64,000 nucleotides of DNA, taken from assembly GCF_001536285.1 (NCBI RefSeq), contig NZ_FAOZ01000011.1, positions 1 to 64,000 of the forward strand, in the 5' to 3' direction. Made by a program: the position numbers and the translations under genes. The DNA is from Parafrankia irregularis (GTDB taxonomy: Bacteria; Actinomycetota; Actinomycetes; Frankiales; Frankiaceae). Under the pieces are notes generated by a model. It saw nothing but the letters and a program-made list of their open reading frames with translations. It was not told the DNA's origin and made no database searches. Positions within the stretch are counted from its first letter, which is position 1; each line of letters begins with the position of its first letter. Below are positions 36,486 through 43,864 of this stretch, one piece after another.

Positions 36486-36620
36486 GGCCTGCGGTTCCGC
36501 GGCGCCGCCAGACCAGCAGCACCGCGGTGCCGCGGTTCCGCGGTGCCGCTGTTCCGCGGTGCCGCCAGACCAGCAGTGCCGCGGTTCCGCGGCGCCGCCA
36601 GACCAGCAGTGCCGTGCCAG
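36486..36620. repeat. Tandem array between convergent genes
   Basis: Three to four copies of GGTTCCGCGG[C/T]GCCGCCAGACCAGCAG, some truncated, fill the space between the sacsin-like stop and the DUF2530 stop. CCGCGG cores can pair with each other, so the array may serve as a bidirectional terminator. Confidence 0.75.
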
Positions 36621-36623
36621 CGG

Positions 36624-36986
36624 TCAGCCGGCTTCGGCTTCGGCCTCGGAACGCTCCTCGGCCGCACGCAGGCGATCTCGACGGCGGATGACGATCCAGA
36701 GCCCCGCCAGCCCCAGCCCGAAGCCGACGGCGGCGGTCGCGATCCACCACAGCCTGCCGTCGTCACGCAGGTCGTCGGCGAAGGGAATCATGACCAGGAG
36801 CGCGACAAGCCAGACGACGGATCCCACGGCGACCGAACGGACCCCGTCGTAGGGAAGCGCCTGCAGCTCCGCCGGGCGCGAGCCGCCTCCACCCGGGACG
36901 TCGGCATTCGGAGCGTCGACGTCCGGAGCGTCGGCATGCGACACGGTGGCCTCTGGCACGTCGCCCTCCGGCCTCGGTGTGCTCAT
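36624..36986 (-). CDS. DUF2530 membrane protein
   Basis: A 120-aa protein with an acidic N-terminus (about 38 aa), the conserved ALPYDGVRSVAVGSVVWL block, two membrane helices (about 52-70 and 82-100) separated by DDLRDDGRLWW, and a basic RRRDRL cytoplasmic end. DUF2530 members occur throughout actinobacteria; function unknown. The start at 36986 was chosen because the upstream extension lies in the dispersed repeat. Confidence 0.85.
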   Translation of the reverse strand: MSTPRPEGDVPEATVSHADAPDVDAPNADVPGGGGSRPAELQALPYDGVRSVAVGSVVWLVALLVMIPFADDLRDDGRLWWIATAAVGFGLGLAGLWIVIRRRDRLRAAEERSEAEAEAG

Positions 36987-37015
36987 CGCGACGACGTTAC
37001 CGCGGGCACCCCGCG

Positions 37016-37243
37016 GCGGATCCGGGCCACCAGCCTGAGCTTGGCGGAGCCGCGCTGATGGAATGCGAACCCCACCCGCACGGCCACCCATCGAGGCTCC
37101 CGCGCCGCCGCACAGCACCAGCGACTCACCCCAAGAGGGACAAAAAGGGCACAGATTCATCTGGCGACCCGCAAGAAGCAAGGATTTTGGTCGTCGGAAC
37201 GACCAGAATCCTTCACTCTTGCGACTCGCCAAACCGGGCTACC
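37016..37243 (+). repeat. Dispersed intergenic repeat, copy 2
   Basis: Collinear with copy 1 over about 225 bases (GCGGATCCGG-x-CCACCAGCCT, CGCCGCACAGCACC, GACCCGCAAGA, ACTCTTGCGACTC, CCAAACCGGGCTACC). The hairpin core (37170-37223) has several mismatches in its arms. It lies between two minus-strand genes in tandem. Confidence 0.85.
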
Positions 37244-37262
37244 CGAAGGAACGCCCCTGGCG

Positions 37263-38186
37263 TCAGCGGTGTGTCTCCAGCGCGCAGTCGCCACGCTCAA
37301 GCCACTCGTCGAAGGATCGGCCCGTCACCCGGGCGAGCAGGGCGATGTCGTCGACGTAGCGGTCGATGACCCGCGCACGCAGGCCGGGTGGCAACGGCGG
37401 GCCCGGTAGCAACTGCGCGCGCAGCGTGGTCAGCGCCGCGGCCATCGCATCGGCGCTGGCGGGACCGGCGGCCCGGATCCGGACTCCCCCGGCATGGGTC
37501 ACCGCCGGCGGAAACATGCGGTCGACGCCGCGGGGCGGGGCGCCGGGATCGACCGCGCCGACGAAGGAAAAGACCTCGCCCAACACGGATTCGGGCTGGG
37601 TGACCAGGTCCCGATATCGAACCAGCAAAACCTGGCTGGGCGGGAACAGGGTGTAAAGGCGCTGCAACGCGATGCCATAGCGGCCGTGTTCCGCGTACCA
37701 CCACCGGCGCCGCCATCCTGCGGCCCGGCGCGCCGCCTCCGCGTCGAGCGCCTCGATCAGCGTCGGCAGGTGCTCCAGACCGGCCCGGCGCTGCGCGGAC
37801 CAGTTCGCGTAGGCCCGCTCGACCGGGTCCCGCAGCACGACGACCATCCGGAGGTAGGGCAGCAGCTCGTGCATGCGCCGCTGCGCCGGGAAGTTCGCCA
37901 GGTAGTAGGGAGTGCATTCTCCTCGGGGCCGCCGGTCGCTTCCCGGAAACAGCTCCTCGTAGTCCGACCGGCACCAGACGAACGGTTCCTCGCCCATCGG
38001 ATCAGGGACATCCCCAACCGCCGAAGTCGCCGGGCCGGCAGCGGTGGGACGCACTCCGGCCGCAAGGAAGAAGCCGGGTTCGGCCGGCCGGGACATCACC
38101 AGACCGGGGTGACGGGCCAGCGCCGCGTGCAGACCGGAGGTGCCGGCATCGGGGGCACCGATGACGGCGAAATCAGGCAGACCCAC
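37263..38186 (-). CDS. Sulfotransferase-fold protein with altered PAPS-binding lysine
   Basis: A PAPS-dependent sulfotransferase-like P-loop protein of 307 aa. The 5'-phosphosulfate loop reads IGAPDAGTSGLHAAL at residues 9-23; the usual Lys of PKxGTT is Asp. The 3'-phosphate motif VVLRDPVERAYANW (about 116) and the C-terminal LLVRYRDLVTQPESVL are normal. The start is the GTG at 38186 with GGAGGAGG upstream; the GTG at 38216 would run through the ribosome site. No PAPS synthesis genes are seen nearby. May be catalytically altered. Confidence 0.82.
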   Translation of the reverse strand: MGLPDFAVIGAPDAGTSGLHAALARHPGLVMSRPAEPGFFLAAGVRPTAAGPATSAVGDVPDPMGEEPFVWCRSDYEELFPGSDRRPRGECTPYYLANFPAQRRMHELLPYLRMVVVLRDPVERAYANWSAQRRAGLEHLPTLIEALDAEAARRAAGWRRRWWYAEHGRYGIALQRLYTLFPPSQVLLVRYRDLVTQPESVLGEVFSFVGAVDPGAPPRGVDRMFPPAVTHAGGVRIRAAGPASADAMAAALTTLRAQLLPGPPLPPGLRARVIDRYVDDIALLARVTGRSFDEWLERGDCALETHR

Positions 38187-38592
38187 CCCGCCTCCTCCCC
38201 CGGAGCATGATTTCACATGCAGACCAGGAGCATATCTCCCTATTACCCATTGACGAACTTGGAAAGTGCGAACGACCCGATGCCGGTACGACGCCTCGGC
38301 GCTTCCTCACCACCGATCATTTCCGCTGATCACGACTTCTGGTGGCCGGCGAGGCGGACGAGGGCGGCGACGTCGTACACCTCGGTAGGCGTCGCGACCT
38401 GGCCGTCGGCAAACAGCACGGCTGGCGCCCGGGCCGGGCATACGTAGCAGTGAGCGCGTTGGTCATCCCAGCGACCAACGCCCTCAACGGCTGCTCGGCA
38501 GCGGCAATCCGGCGGCAGCCCGAAGCTTCGCACTGAATCCACCGGCTTCCGGTGCCAGACCTCGCTGCCAGCCCCCCGGTACCCGTCGCCGG
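38187..38592. other. Gap with one possible small gene
   Basis: 405 bases between the sulfotransferase start and the flavin reductase stop. It holds the small Cys-motif frame at 38330-38533 and nothing else recognised. Confidence 0.4.
38330..38533 (-). CDS. Possible 67-aa protein with CxC...CxxC motif
   Basis: A GTG-start frame 60 bases after the flavin reductase stop. Cys10-x-Cys12 and Cys29-x2-Cys32 (DCRCR ... HCYVCP) could form a zinc ribbon. Third positions of the last 25 codons are nearly all G or C, like true genes here, and the frame ends in EVYDVAALVRLAGHQKS. GGTGG lies 8 nt upstream. No family recognised. Could be the tail of a degraded gene. Confidence 0.35.
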   Translation of the reverse strand: MRSFGLPPDCRCRAAVEGVGRWDDQRAHCYVCPARAPAVLFADGQVATPTEVYDVAALVRLAGHQKS

Positions 38593-39126
38593 CTAGGTAC
38601 GCGGTCGTCCCGCCGTCACTGTGCCGTAGCGGCCGTTGTGGTAGACGAGCGGAGCGAGCAGGCCGGCCGCGGAGTCGACCCGCGTCTCGGCGATCTCGGC
38701 GATCACCAGATGATGGTCGCCCGCGATCAGCCGGGAGCGGATCCGCGTCCGCAGCCAGACGGCCGCGTCGGCGAGCAGCGGCTCGCCGGTGGGAAGTGTC
38801 CGCCAGCGAGTCGGCTCCGCGAACCGGTCGATCCCAGGAGTCGCGAACCGGGCCGCCAGCTCCTCCTGATCGTCGGACAACAAATGGACCACGAGACCCG
38901 TGGCGGCGGCCAGGGCCGGCGTGCACGACGACGTGATCGCCACCGAGAACGACAGCAGCGGCGGGTCCGCCGAGAGCGACGCGACCGAGGTGGCGGTGAA
39001 ACCGACCGGCCCGTGCGGGCCGGGCATCGTCACGATGGCCACCCCGGCCGCGTGCCCGCGGAAGACACGGCGCAGCGCGGCCGGGTCGATCAGCTCGGAC
39101 TCGGCACCGAGGGCGGTGGACGTCAC
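38593..39126 (-). CDS. Flavin reductase-like domain protein
   Basis: A 177-aa FMN-binding split-barrel oxidoreductase that supplies reduced flavin to monooxygenases. FRGHAAGVAIVTMPG (about 22-36), FTATSVASLSADPPLLSFS and the closing HDLVIAEI-like strand HHLVIAEI are family typical. Its ATG overlaps the stop of the SsuE-like gene (39123-39126), so the two are translationally coupled. With the reductase and the leader peptide at 40295, it looks like a sulfur- or flavin-linked operon. Confidence 0.88.
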   Translation of the reverse strand: MTSTALGAESELIDPAALRRVFRGHAAGVAIVTMPGPHGPVGFTATSVASLSADPPLLSFSVAITSSCTPALAAATGLVVHLLSDDQEELAARFATPGIDRFAEPTRWRTLPTGEPLLADAAVWLRTRIRSRLIAGDHHLVIAEIAETRVDSAAGLLAPLVYHNGRYGTVTAGRPRT

Positions 39127-40055
39127 AGGACTGCCCCGGCCAGACCGACGCGCAGAGCGGTCCTGACCCCGACCGCCACCCCGGATGAACCGGATGACGA
39201 GGCCCCGGATCCGGATCCGGTCACCGGCACCGCGGACGCCGCCGGCGCGAGAACGGCGGGAACAGGCCGGGCCGGCTCCGTCCGAGTCGTGTCGGACCGC
39301 ACCGCGTCGGACCGCACCGCGTCCGACCGCACCGCGTCCGACCGCACCGCATCCGACCGCACCGCATCCGACCGCACCGCGTCCGACGGCACGGGCGATG
39401 GCGCCGCCTCGGCGTGGGCGGGGCGGTCATCCTCGGCAGCGTGGGCTGGACGGGCCGCCCCCGCGTTCGCCGCCACGCTGGCCCGCAGCGCGGACACGTA
39501 GGAGACCACCCAGGAGTCGAAAACGACGTCCAGGTCGGGGATCTGCTCCTCGATCACGGCGAAGGAGCGCGCCGGCACCGCGGCGCCGAGCTCGACGAGG
39601 ACCGGGCGCAGATAGGCCTCGCCCGCGAAGGAGTGATCTGGCGCCGCCGACAGGACCAGCGGGATGGCGGTGACTCCCCGCAGCGCACCGCCCGGCAGCA
39701 GGTCCAGGAAGACCTTGAGCAGGCCCGTGTAGCTGCCCTTGTAGACGGGCGAGGCGACGATCAGCAGGTCGGCCGCGGCCACCGTCCTGGCCGCGGCGGC
39801 GACCCGGCTGTCACCGTCGAAGAGGTGCCGGGCCAGCTCCGCGAGATCGATGATCTCGACACTGGCGGCCGGCAGATCCTCCGTGATCCGCTCGACGAGA
39901 CCGCGCGCGACGGCGAGCGTTCGGGAGCCCGTCCGCGGACTACCGCTGAGGACGACCAGGCGGGGCCGTACAAGCAGCCCGGACGGAGTGTCTGACTGCG
40001 TGCGCTGCAGCGTGTGCGACGTGGACGGCGGCACCGGGCGTGAGGACTGGATCAT
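39123..40055 (-). CDS. SsuE-type NAD(P)H-dependent FMN reductase with repeat-rich C-terminal tail
   Basis: Residues 28-210 are a flavodoxin-fold FMN reductase like SsuE (LVVLSGSPRTGSRTLAVA, LLIVASPVYKGSYTGLLKVFLDLLP split around 97-122, AAPDHSFAGEAYLRPVL), which supplies FMNH2 to alkanesulfonate monooxygenase. After about residue 215 comes a ~95-aa tail: Ala-rich, then six SDAVR repeats (39291-39395), then Pro/Val/Ser-rich sequence. The tail is unlike SsuE and its codons form a 15-base tandem array. The start at 40055 has GGAAGG 8 nt upstream; the longer ORF crosses the leader region. Confidence 0.85.
   Translation of the reverse strand: MIQSSRPVPPSTSHTLQRTQSDTPSGLLVRPRLVVLSGSPRTGSRTLAVARGLVERITEDLPAASVEIIDLAELARHLFDGDSRVAAAARTVAAADLLIVASPVYKGSYTGLLKVFLDLLPGGALRGVTAIPLVLSAAPDHSFAGEAYLRPVLVELGAAVPARSFAVIEEQIPDLDVVFDSWVVSYVSALRASVAANAGAARPAHAAEDDRPAHAEAAPSPVPSDAVRSDAVRSDAVRSDAVRSDAVRSDAVRSDTTRTEPARPVPAVLAPAASAVPVTGSGSGASSSGSSGVAVGVRTALRVGLAGAVL
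39291..39395. repeat. 15-bp tandem repeat inside the reductase gene
   Basis: Seven units of GTCCGACCGCACCGC or one-base variants, the last degenerate, in frame so that each unit adds SDAVR to the protein. Confidence 0.9.
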
Positions 40056-40294
40056 GATCGGCCTTCCGGTCTGGTCGAGCGCCGGCGCTGCGGCCTCGGA
40101 CCTGCTCAGACCGCGTTCGCGGCCACGAGCCCTGACGGATTCCCCTTGACGCGTGCACCGACGGTGAGGCCGATCGGTTGTGGCGAGGCAGGGACTGACG
40201 TGAGACGGGAACGCACGACGAAGCTCGGACCTGGGCCCTGGTACTGACACGGTGCCGCGATCATCGCGGCGGCGGGCCCACGGAATCCGCTCCG

Positions 40295-40378
40295 TCAGCG
40301 GACGCACCGGCTACAGCGGCACCGGGTGACGCGGCCGTAGTCGACACAGCGCCGGCGCGTGAGCAGCGGGCGGGACAC
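40295..40378 (-). CDS. Cys-rich putative leader peptide upstream of the reductase operon
   Basis: 27 codons starting at GTG: SRPLLTRRRCVDYGRVT followed by RCRCSRCVR and a stop, 239 bases before the SsuE-like gene on the same strand. The R-x-[H/C]-V-D-x-x-R-V core and terminal Cys cluster match the actinobacterial leader peptides I recall upstream of sulfur genes, such as the Cys-sensing uORFs of mycobacteria. Four Cys codons would let ribosome stalling report cysteine supply. No clear ribosome site; an ATG at 40483 gives a longer in-frame version. Confidence 0.6.
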   Translation of the reverse strand: MSRPLLTRRRCVDYGRVTRCRCSRCVR

Positions 40379-40557
40379 GAACCAGAAAGCCAACCACGCA
40401 CGGTGGGCCGGCAGCGCTCGGTCATTGGAGAGTACGCGAGCGGCCACGTCCAAAACTGTGCGAGCAGGTCTTTGTTCAGTCAAGAAGTGATAAAGTGAGT
40501 CAGATCACACTGTAATTTTATTGGCCGGGTATCGCTGTACGTGTTTCCGTTGCTGCT
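40379..40557. promoter_or_regulatory. Bidirectional promoter between two leader peptides
   Basis: The only AT-rich patch for kilobases lies at about 40455-40530 (GTTCAGTCAAGAAGTGATAA, TGTAATTTTATTGG). It can serve both the minus-strand reductase operon and the plus-strand leader. AGTGAGTCAGATCACACT is a partial palindrome. Confidence 0.5.
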
Positions 40558-40638
40558 GTGTTGAAGCCGACCTACCTCGTCAAGCGGGGGCACATCGACC
40601 TGTTGCGGGTCGCCTCCGCCGCCTGTTCGGCCACCTGA
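40558..40638 (+). CDS. Putative leader peptide upstream of the orphan wHTH gene
   Basis: 26 residues from GTG 40558: LKPTYLVKRGHIDLLRVASA then ACSAT and stop. KRGHIDLLRVASAAC fits the actinobacterial leader consensus [KR]RxH[IV]DLxRVASAxC as I recall it. Third positions are almost all G/C. It is 356 bases before the wHTH start, in the same direction, with alternative stems between (CAGTC/GACTG, CACCGC/GCGGTG at 40640-40685). Confidence 0.6.
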   Translation: MLKPTYLVKRGHIDLLRVASAACSAT

Positions 40639-40910
40639 CACCGCAGTCGACGTCCCGCGCGCGGTGACTGTCGCGCGGTGAGCGCCCCCGGCTCCGCGAT
40701 CGCCGTGCCGGGTCCGGACGCCGGACGCCGGCCGGCACTCCCCGCGGCAGCGCGTCACGCGGCAGCACGCCACGCGGCAGGCGCGGCCAGCCATGCCCGC
40801 CGCCACCGCAGGCGCTCCCTGGCCGTCGGGCCGCAGCTGATCGTCCGGTCGCAACCCCTGAGGTTGCGGACGGATCCCCACCGGCCGACGCGACCACATA
40901 GATGATCTTC

Positions 40911-40930
40911 GCCCGGGCGCGCGCCCGGGC
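40911..40930 (+). terminator. GC-rich perfect 20-bp palindrome before the wHTH gene
   Basis: GCCCGGGCGCGCGCCCGGGC folds into an 8-bp GC stem with a 4-base loop, 65 bases before the GTG of the regulator. With the upstream leader peptide it could be the terminator arm of an attenuator, or a dimer-binding operator. Confidence 0.45.
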
Positions 40931-40994
40931 AGGAGCCCACCATGCTCCCGACCGTGCCGTTCGTTGTGTTTCGCTGATCTCCCTGGAGGCGTCC

Positions 40995-41366
40995 GTGACT
41001 GCCTACGCCGGTTTCGTCGAGAGAACGACCGTGGGAGGTGACGTGGACATCGACCGCGTCGCCTGGCAGGTCCTGGTCGACGGGCAGCCGATCGACCTCA
41101 CCTACCTGGAGTTCGAGGTCCTCGACTACCTCGTGCGCCATCCGGGGCGGGTGCACAGCCGCGAGAAGCTCCTGCGCGAGGTGTGGCACCAGGATCCGGA
41201 CGCGCTCGGCGCCTCCGCGCCGCGCACCGTCGACGTCATGATCACCCGTCTGCGGCGCAAGCTCGGCCGGGGCCACCGGGACCGCATCGAGACAGTCCGG
41301 CGAGTCGGCTACCGCTACCGGGACGCCGCGGAGCCCCTCAGCTCCCATTCACTCTCGACCCGGTAG
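40995..41366 (+). CDS. Orphan OmpR-type winged-helix DNA-binding protein
   Basis: A 123-aa protein consisting almost only of a Trans_reg_C domain: LVDGQPIDLTYLEFEVLDYLVRHPG, VHSREKLLREVW, APRTVDVMITRLRRKLG and VRRVGYRYR. There is no receiver domain, so it cannot be phosphorylated like a response regulator. The GTG start at 40995 has GGAGG 5 nt upstream. It is preceded by a leader peptide and a GC palindrome. The 3' end overlaps the convergent RNA ligase gene by 52 bases. Confidence 0.87.
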   Translation: MTAYAGFVERTTVGGDVDIDRVAWQVLVDGQPIDLTYLEFEVLDYLVRHPGRVHSREKLLREVWHQDPDALGASAPRTVDVMITRLRRKLGRGHRDRIETVRRVGYRYRDAAEPLSSHSLSTR

Positions 41367-41872
41367 GTGGGGGCCGGCCCACCGTCGCTGCTCATCAGCG
41401 TGATCGCTCCCGCGGACCAGGACGATCCCGCGATGGCCTCGTCGAGCTCCCGGACCACCTCCCGCAGGTCCGGGCTGGTACCGGCCGGTACCCGGGCCAG
41501 GGTGAGGTGGGCCCGGAACGGGCGGTCATCACCGTGGTCCGCACCGGCTCTGGCCGCCGCCCGGCGCACCCCGGTGGCCAACGGCCCGAGATCACCATTG
41601 ACGCGGGCCCAGAGCACCCGCCCGCCGAAGTGGCCAGCGCCGTCCAGCCGCACCTCGACCGGTGGGTGACGACGGGCGACGCGCCCGAGCCGCTCGGCGA
41701 GCGCTGGACGCACGGCCGGGTCGACGGGGCCCAGGAAGGCCAGCGTCACGTGCCACTGCGGCGGGCTGCTCCAGCGCAGCCGCGGCTCCGGCCGCCCGCT
41801 CACCCTGGCGATCGCCGCCGCCAGGCCGTCGACGACCTCCGGTGGTGGCAGCAGCGCGACGAAGTACCTCAT
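41315..41872 (-). CDS. thpR: 2'-5' RNA ligase / RNA 2',3'-cyclic phosphodiesterase
   Basis: A 2H phosphoesterase of 185 aa that opens 2',3'-cyclic phosphates in RNA. The two HxTx motifs are HVTLAFLG (about 41) and HLTLARVP (about 122). FVALLPPPEVVDGL is the typical N-terminus. The start is MRYF at 41872, or MFPMRYF three codons earlier. 3' end overlaps the wHTH gene. Confidence 0.88.
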   Translation of the reverse strand: MRYFVALLPPPEVVDGLAAAIARVSGRPEPRLRWSSPPQWHVTLAFLGPVDPAVRPALAERLGRVARRHPPVEVRLDGAGHFGGRVLWARVNGDLGPLATGVRRAAARAGADHGDDRPFRAHLTLARVPAGTSPDLREVVRELDEAIAGSSWSAGAITLMSSDGGPAPTYRVESEWELRGSAASR

Positions 41873-42088
41873 CGGGAACACTCAACACCGCGCCGCGCCG
41901 CCAGCCCGCGCCGCCAGCCCGCGCCGCCGCGCCGCCAGAGCCCGTACCCGCCACGTCCGGCCCGATCGGGCACCCCCGTAGGGCGTGACGAGGTCTGGTC
42001 ACGGCGGGCTGGTTCGAGTGGGTGGTCTGACGACGGGATCGGCCCGACCGCCCACCCTCGGGTGGTGTTCGGATGCACTATCGGAGCT

Positions 42089-43102
42089 GTGACGACGGTC
42101 CCCGAACTGGTGGCACCCCGCGATCCCGGTCTGTCCCGGGCCTGGCGTTCCGACCGTCGCGCCGCACGGCGCGACGAGCCCGATCTCCCGGTCGCGATGG
42201 CCCTTGTTACTGACGGTTCGGAGCTCTCCACGGCGGATGTCCTGCGCGACGCGGGCGTCGACGTCGTCGGTCTGCTGGCCCCGGAACCGTTGGAATCACT
42301 GGCCTGGGCGGCCGAGGCCGGAGCACCCCGCGCCTACAGCGATCTGATCGCCCTGCTGTCGGACGACATCGAGGCGGTCTGCGTCGAGATGGCCCCGCCG
42401 GCGTCGGACATCGTGGCCCGCCGCGCCGCCGAAGCAGGCCTGCATGTCCTGCTCGCCAAGCCCGCCACCGCCGAGGCGGAGTCGCTGCGCGCCGTCGCCG
42501 ACATCGCGGAGGACGCCGATCTGGCGCACGTCGTCGCGTTGGACGGCCGGGCCTGGCCGGCGGCGTGGCACGTCCAGGCATCCGTCCACTCGCTCGGGCG
42601 GCTCAGCCAGATCACGGTGGTCGGGGCACCCGCCGGCCCGGTCGGTCGCGCCGAGATGATCGATCTCGCCCTGCGCTGGTGCGGCGAGATCGTCGCCGTG
42701 TGCGCGGATCCGGGCAGCATGCCCGCGACCGCCCTCACCCCGGACGCCCCGGTGACCCTGGCGCTGCTCGCGGCCAACGGGACGACGATCCTCATCAACG
42801 AGCGCATGAGCGGCGAGATCACCACCGCCGTCGTCACGGTCTGCGGCGATGTCGGCCGGATGGTCGTGCAGGGCCGGCGGGTGCGCCGCCAGGACAGCAC
42901 CGGCGTCCGGGACCTGTGGATGCCGACGGTTCCCGCCGAGCGGCCCGGCCTGGTCGAGGCGACCTATGACGTCGTGCGTGCCGCGGAGCTCAACGATCCG
43001 GCGCTGGTGCGCGGCGCCACCTTCCACGATCTGCTCACCGCCAGCCGGCTTCAGGTGGCGGCCTCCGCGTCCCGTAAGCGTGGCGGATGGGTGGAGCTTT
43101 GA
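42089..43102 (+). CDS. Gfo/Idh/MocA-like oxidoreductase-fold protein
   Basis: About 337 aa. The N-terminal half resembles a Rossmann domain of the family (MALVTDGSELSTADVLRDAGVDVVGLLAP, AVCVEMAPPASDIVARRAAEAGLHVLLAKPA; the last block matches the GKHVLVEKP signature with the Lys retained). The canonical GxGxxG is not clear, so dinucleotide binding is doubtful. The C-terminal half fits the substrate-binding sheet. The GTG at 42089 has GGAG close by; an in-frame GTG at 42065 is possible. It faces the MarR gene, 6 bases away. Confidence 0.68.
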   Translation: MTTVPELVAPRDPGLSRAWRSDRRAARRDEPDLPVAMALVTDGSELSTADVLRDAGVDVVGLLAPEPLESLAWAAEAGAPRAYSDLIALLSDDIEAVCVEMAPPASDIVARRAAEAGLHVLLAKPATAEAESLRAVADIAEDADLAHVVALDGRAWPAAWHVQASVHSLGRLSQITVVGAPAGPVGRAEMIDLALRWCGEIVAVCADPGSMPATALTPDAPVTLALLAANGTTILINERMSGEITTAVVTVCGDVGRMVVQGRRVRRQDSTGVRDLWMPTVPAERPGLVEATYDVVRAAELNDPALVRGATFHDLLTASRLQVAASASRKRGGWVEL

Positions 43103-43108
43103 GCTGCT

Positions 43109-43534
43109 TCAGAGGCCGGCGAGGCGGTCAAGGATGGGAGCGGCGGCCTTCAGCGCGTCGACCTCGTCCGGTGCGAGGTCCTCGAGGTGCTCGGCCAGCC
43201 ACTCGTCCCGGCGGCGGCGGTCCGCGGCGAGCAGTTCCCGGCCCGCCTCGGTGACCTCGGCGATCACCTGACGTCCGTCGGAGGGGTGCTGGCCCCGGTT
43301 GACGAGCCCGGCCTCGGCCAGGAGCGTGATCACGCGGGTCATCGACGGTGGCTGCACGCGCTCGTACGCCGCGATCTCGCCGAGTGTCATCGGGCCGTGC
43401 CGCGCGAGGGTGGCGAGGGTCGCGACCTGGGTCGGTGTCAGGGTGCTCGAACGTTCCTGGCGCATTCGCCGCGACAACCGCATCACGGACATACGCAGGG
43501 TGGAGGCAAGCTCTGCCACGCCTACGTTGTCCAT
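43109..43534 (-). CDS. MarR family transcriptional regulator
   Basis: A 141-aa winged-helix dimeric regulator: LTPTQVATLATLARHGPMTLGEIAAYERVQPPSMTRVITLLAEAGLV, then the wing RGQHPSDGRQVIAEVTEAG. A palindrome TTAGCG-T-CGCTAA lies 17 bases before the ATG, a likely self-operator. The open frame continues far upstream but has no family similarity there. Ligand and targets unknown; the MocA-like gene is convergent. Confidence 0.92.
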   Translation of the reverse strand: MDNVGVAELASTLRMSVMRLSRRMRQERSSTLTPTQVATLATLARHGPMTLGEIAAYERVQPPSMTRVITLLAEAGLVNRGQHPSDGRQVIAEVTEAGRELLAADRRRRDEWLAEHLEDLAPDEVDALKAAAPILDRLAGL

Positions 43535-43550
43535 TCCCCGAAAGTACTGG

Positions 43551-43563
43551 TTAGCGTCGCTAA
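43551..43563. promoter_or_regulatory. MarR operator-like palindrome
   Basis: TTAGCGTCGCTAA is a perfect 13-bp palindrome in the immediate upstream region of the MarR gene, the spacing and symmetry expected for a MarR dimer. Confidence 0.6.
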
Positions 43564-43864
43564 TGTTCAAGAACTGCGGGACCCGTCGCAGCGCGGCCGG
43601 AGCGGGTCCGTGACGGGCGCCGGGAGCCGGCCACCCCCCGGTAGCGTCCGGCTCCCGACCGACCCGGGCCAGCTGCCCGCGACCGAACTTCGGTGCGGGA
43701 GGGCCGCATCCACTATTCACCGGAGCCGTCGTTCCTCGCTTCCGGGACAGCTCCACGTTTTCGGGGTACTTTCCACCCCGGCCTCTGGGGGGTAACACCC
43801 AGCCGGACATGACCGGTGTGTCACCCTTACCGGGTGAGATCGTCACGCCCGGCGAGACGTTGAC
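43564..43864. other. Divergent intergenic region
   Basis: About 300 bases between MarR and the histidine kinase. No gene. CCCACAGG-like short repeats only; promoter boxes not identifiable. Confidence 0.35.

Noticed and set aside
33247..36750. A 1167-codon open frame antisense to the sacsin-like gene
   Set aside because: Its translation is Arg/Gly/Gln-rich with no domain; it follows from G/C-rich third positions of the real gene.
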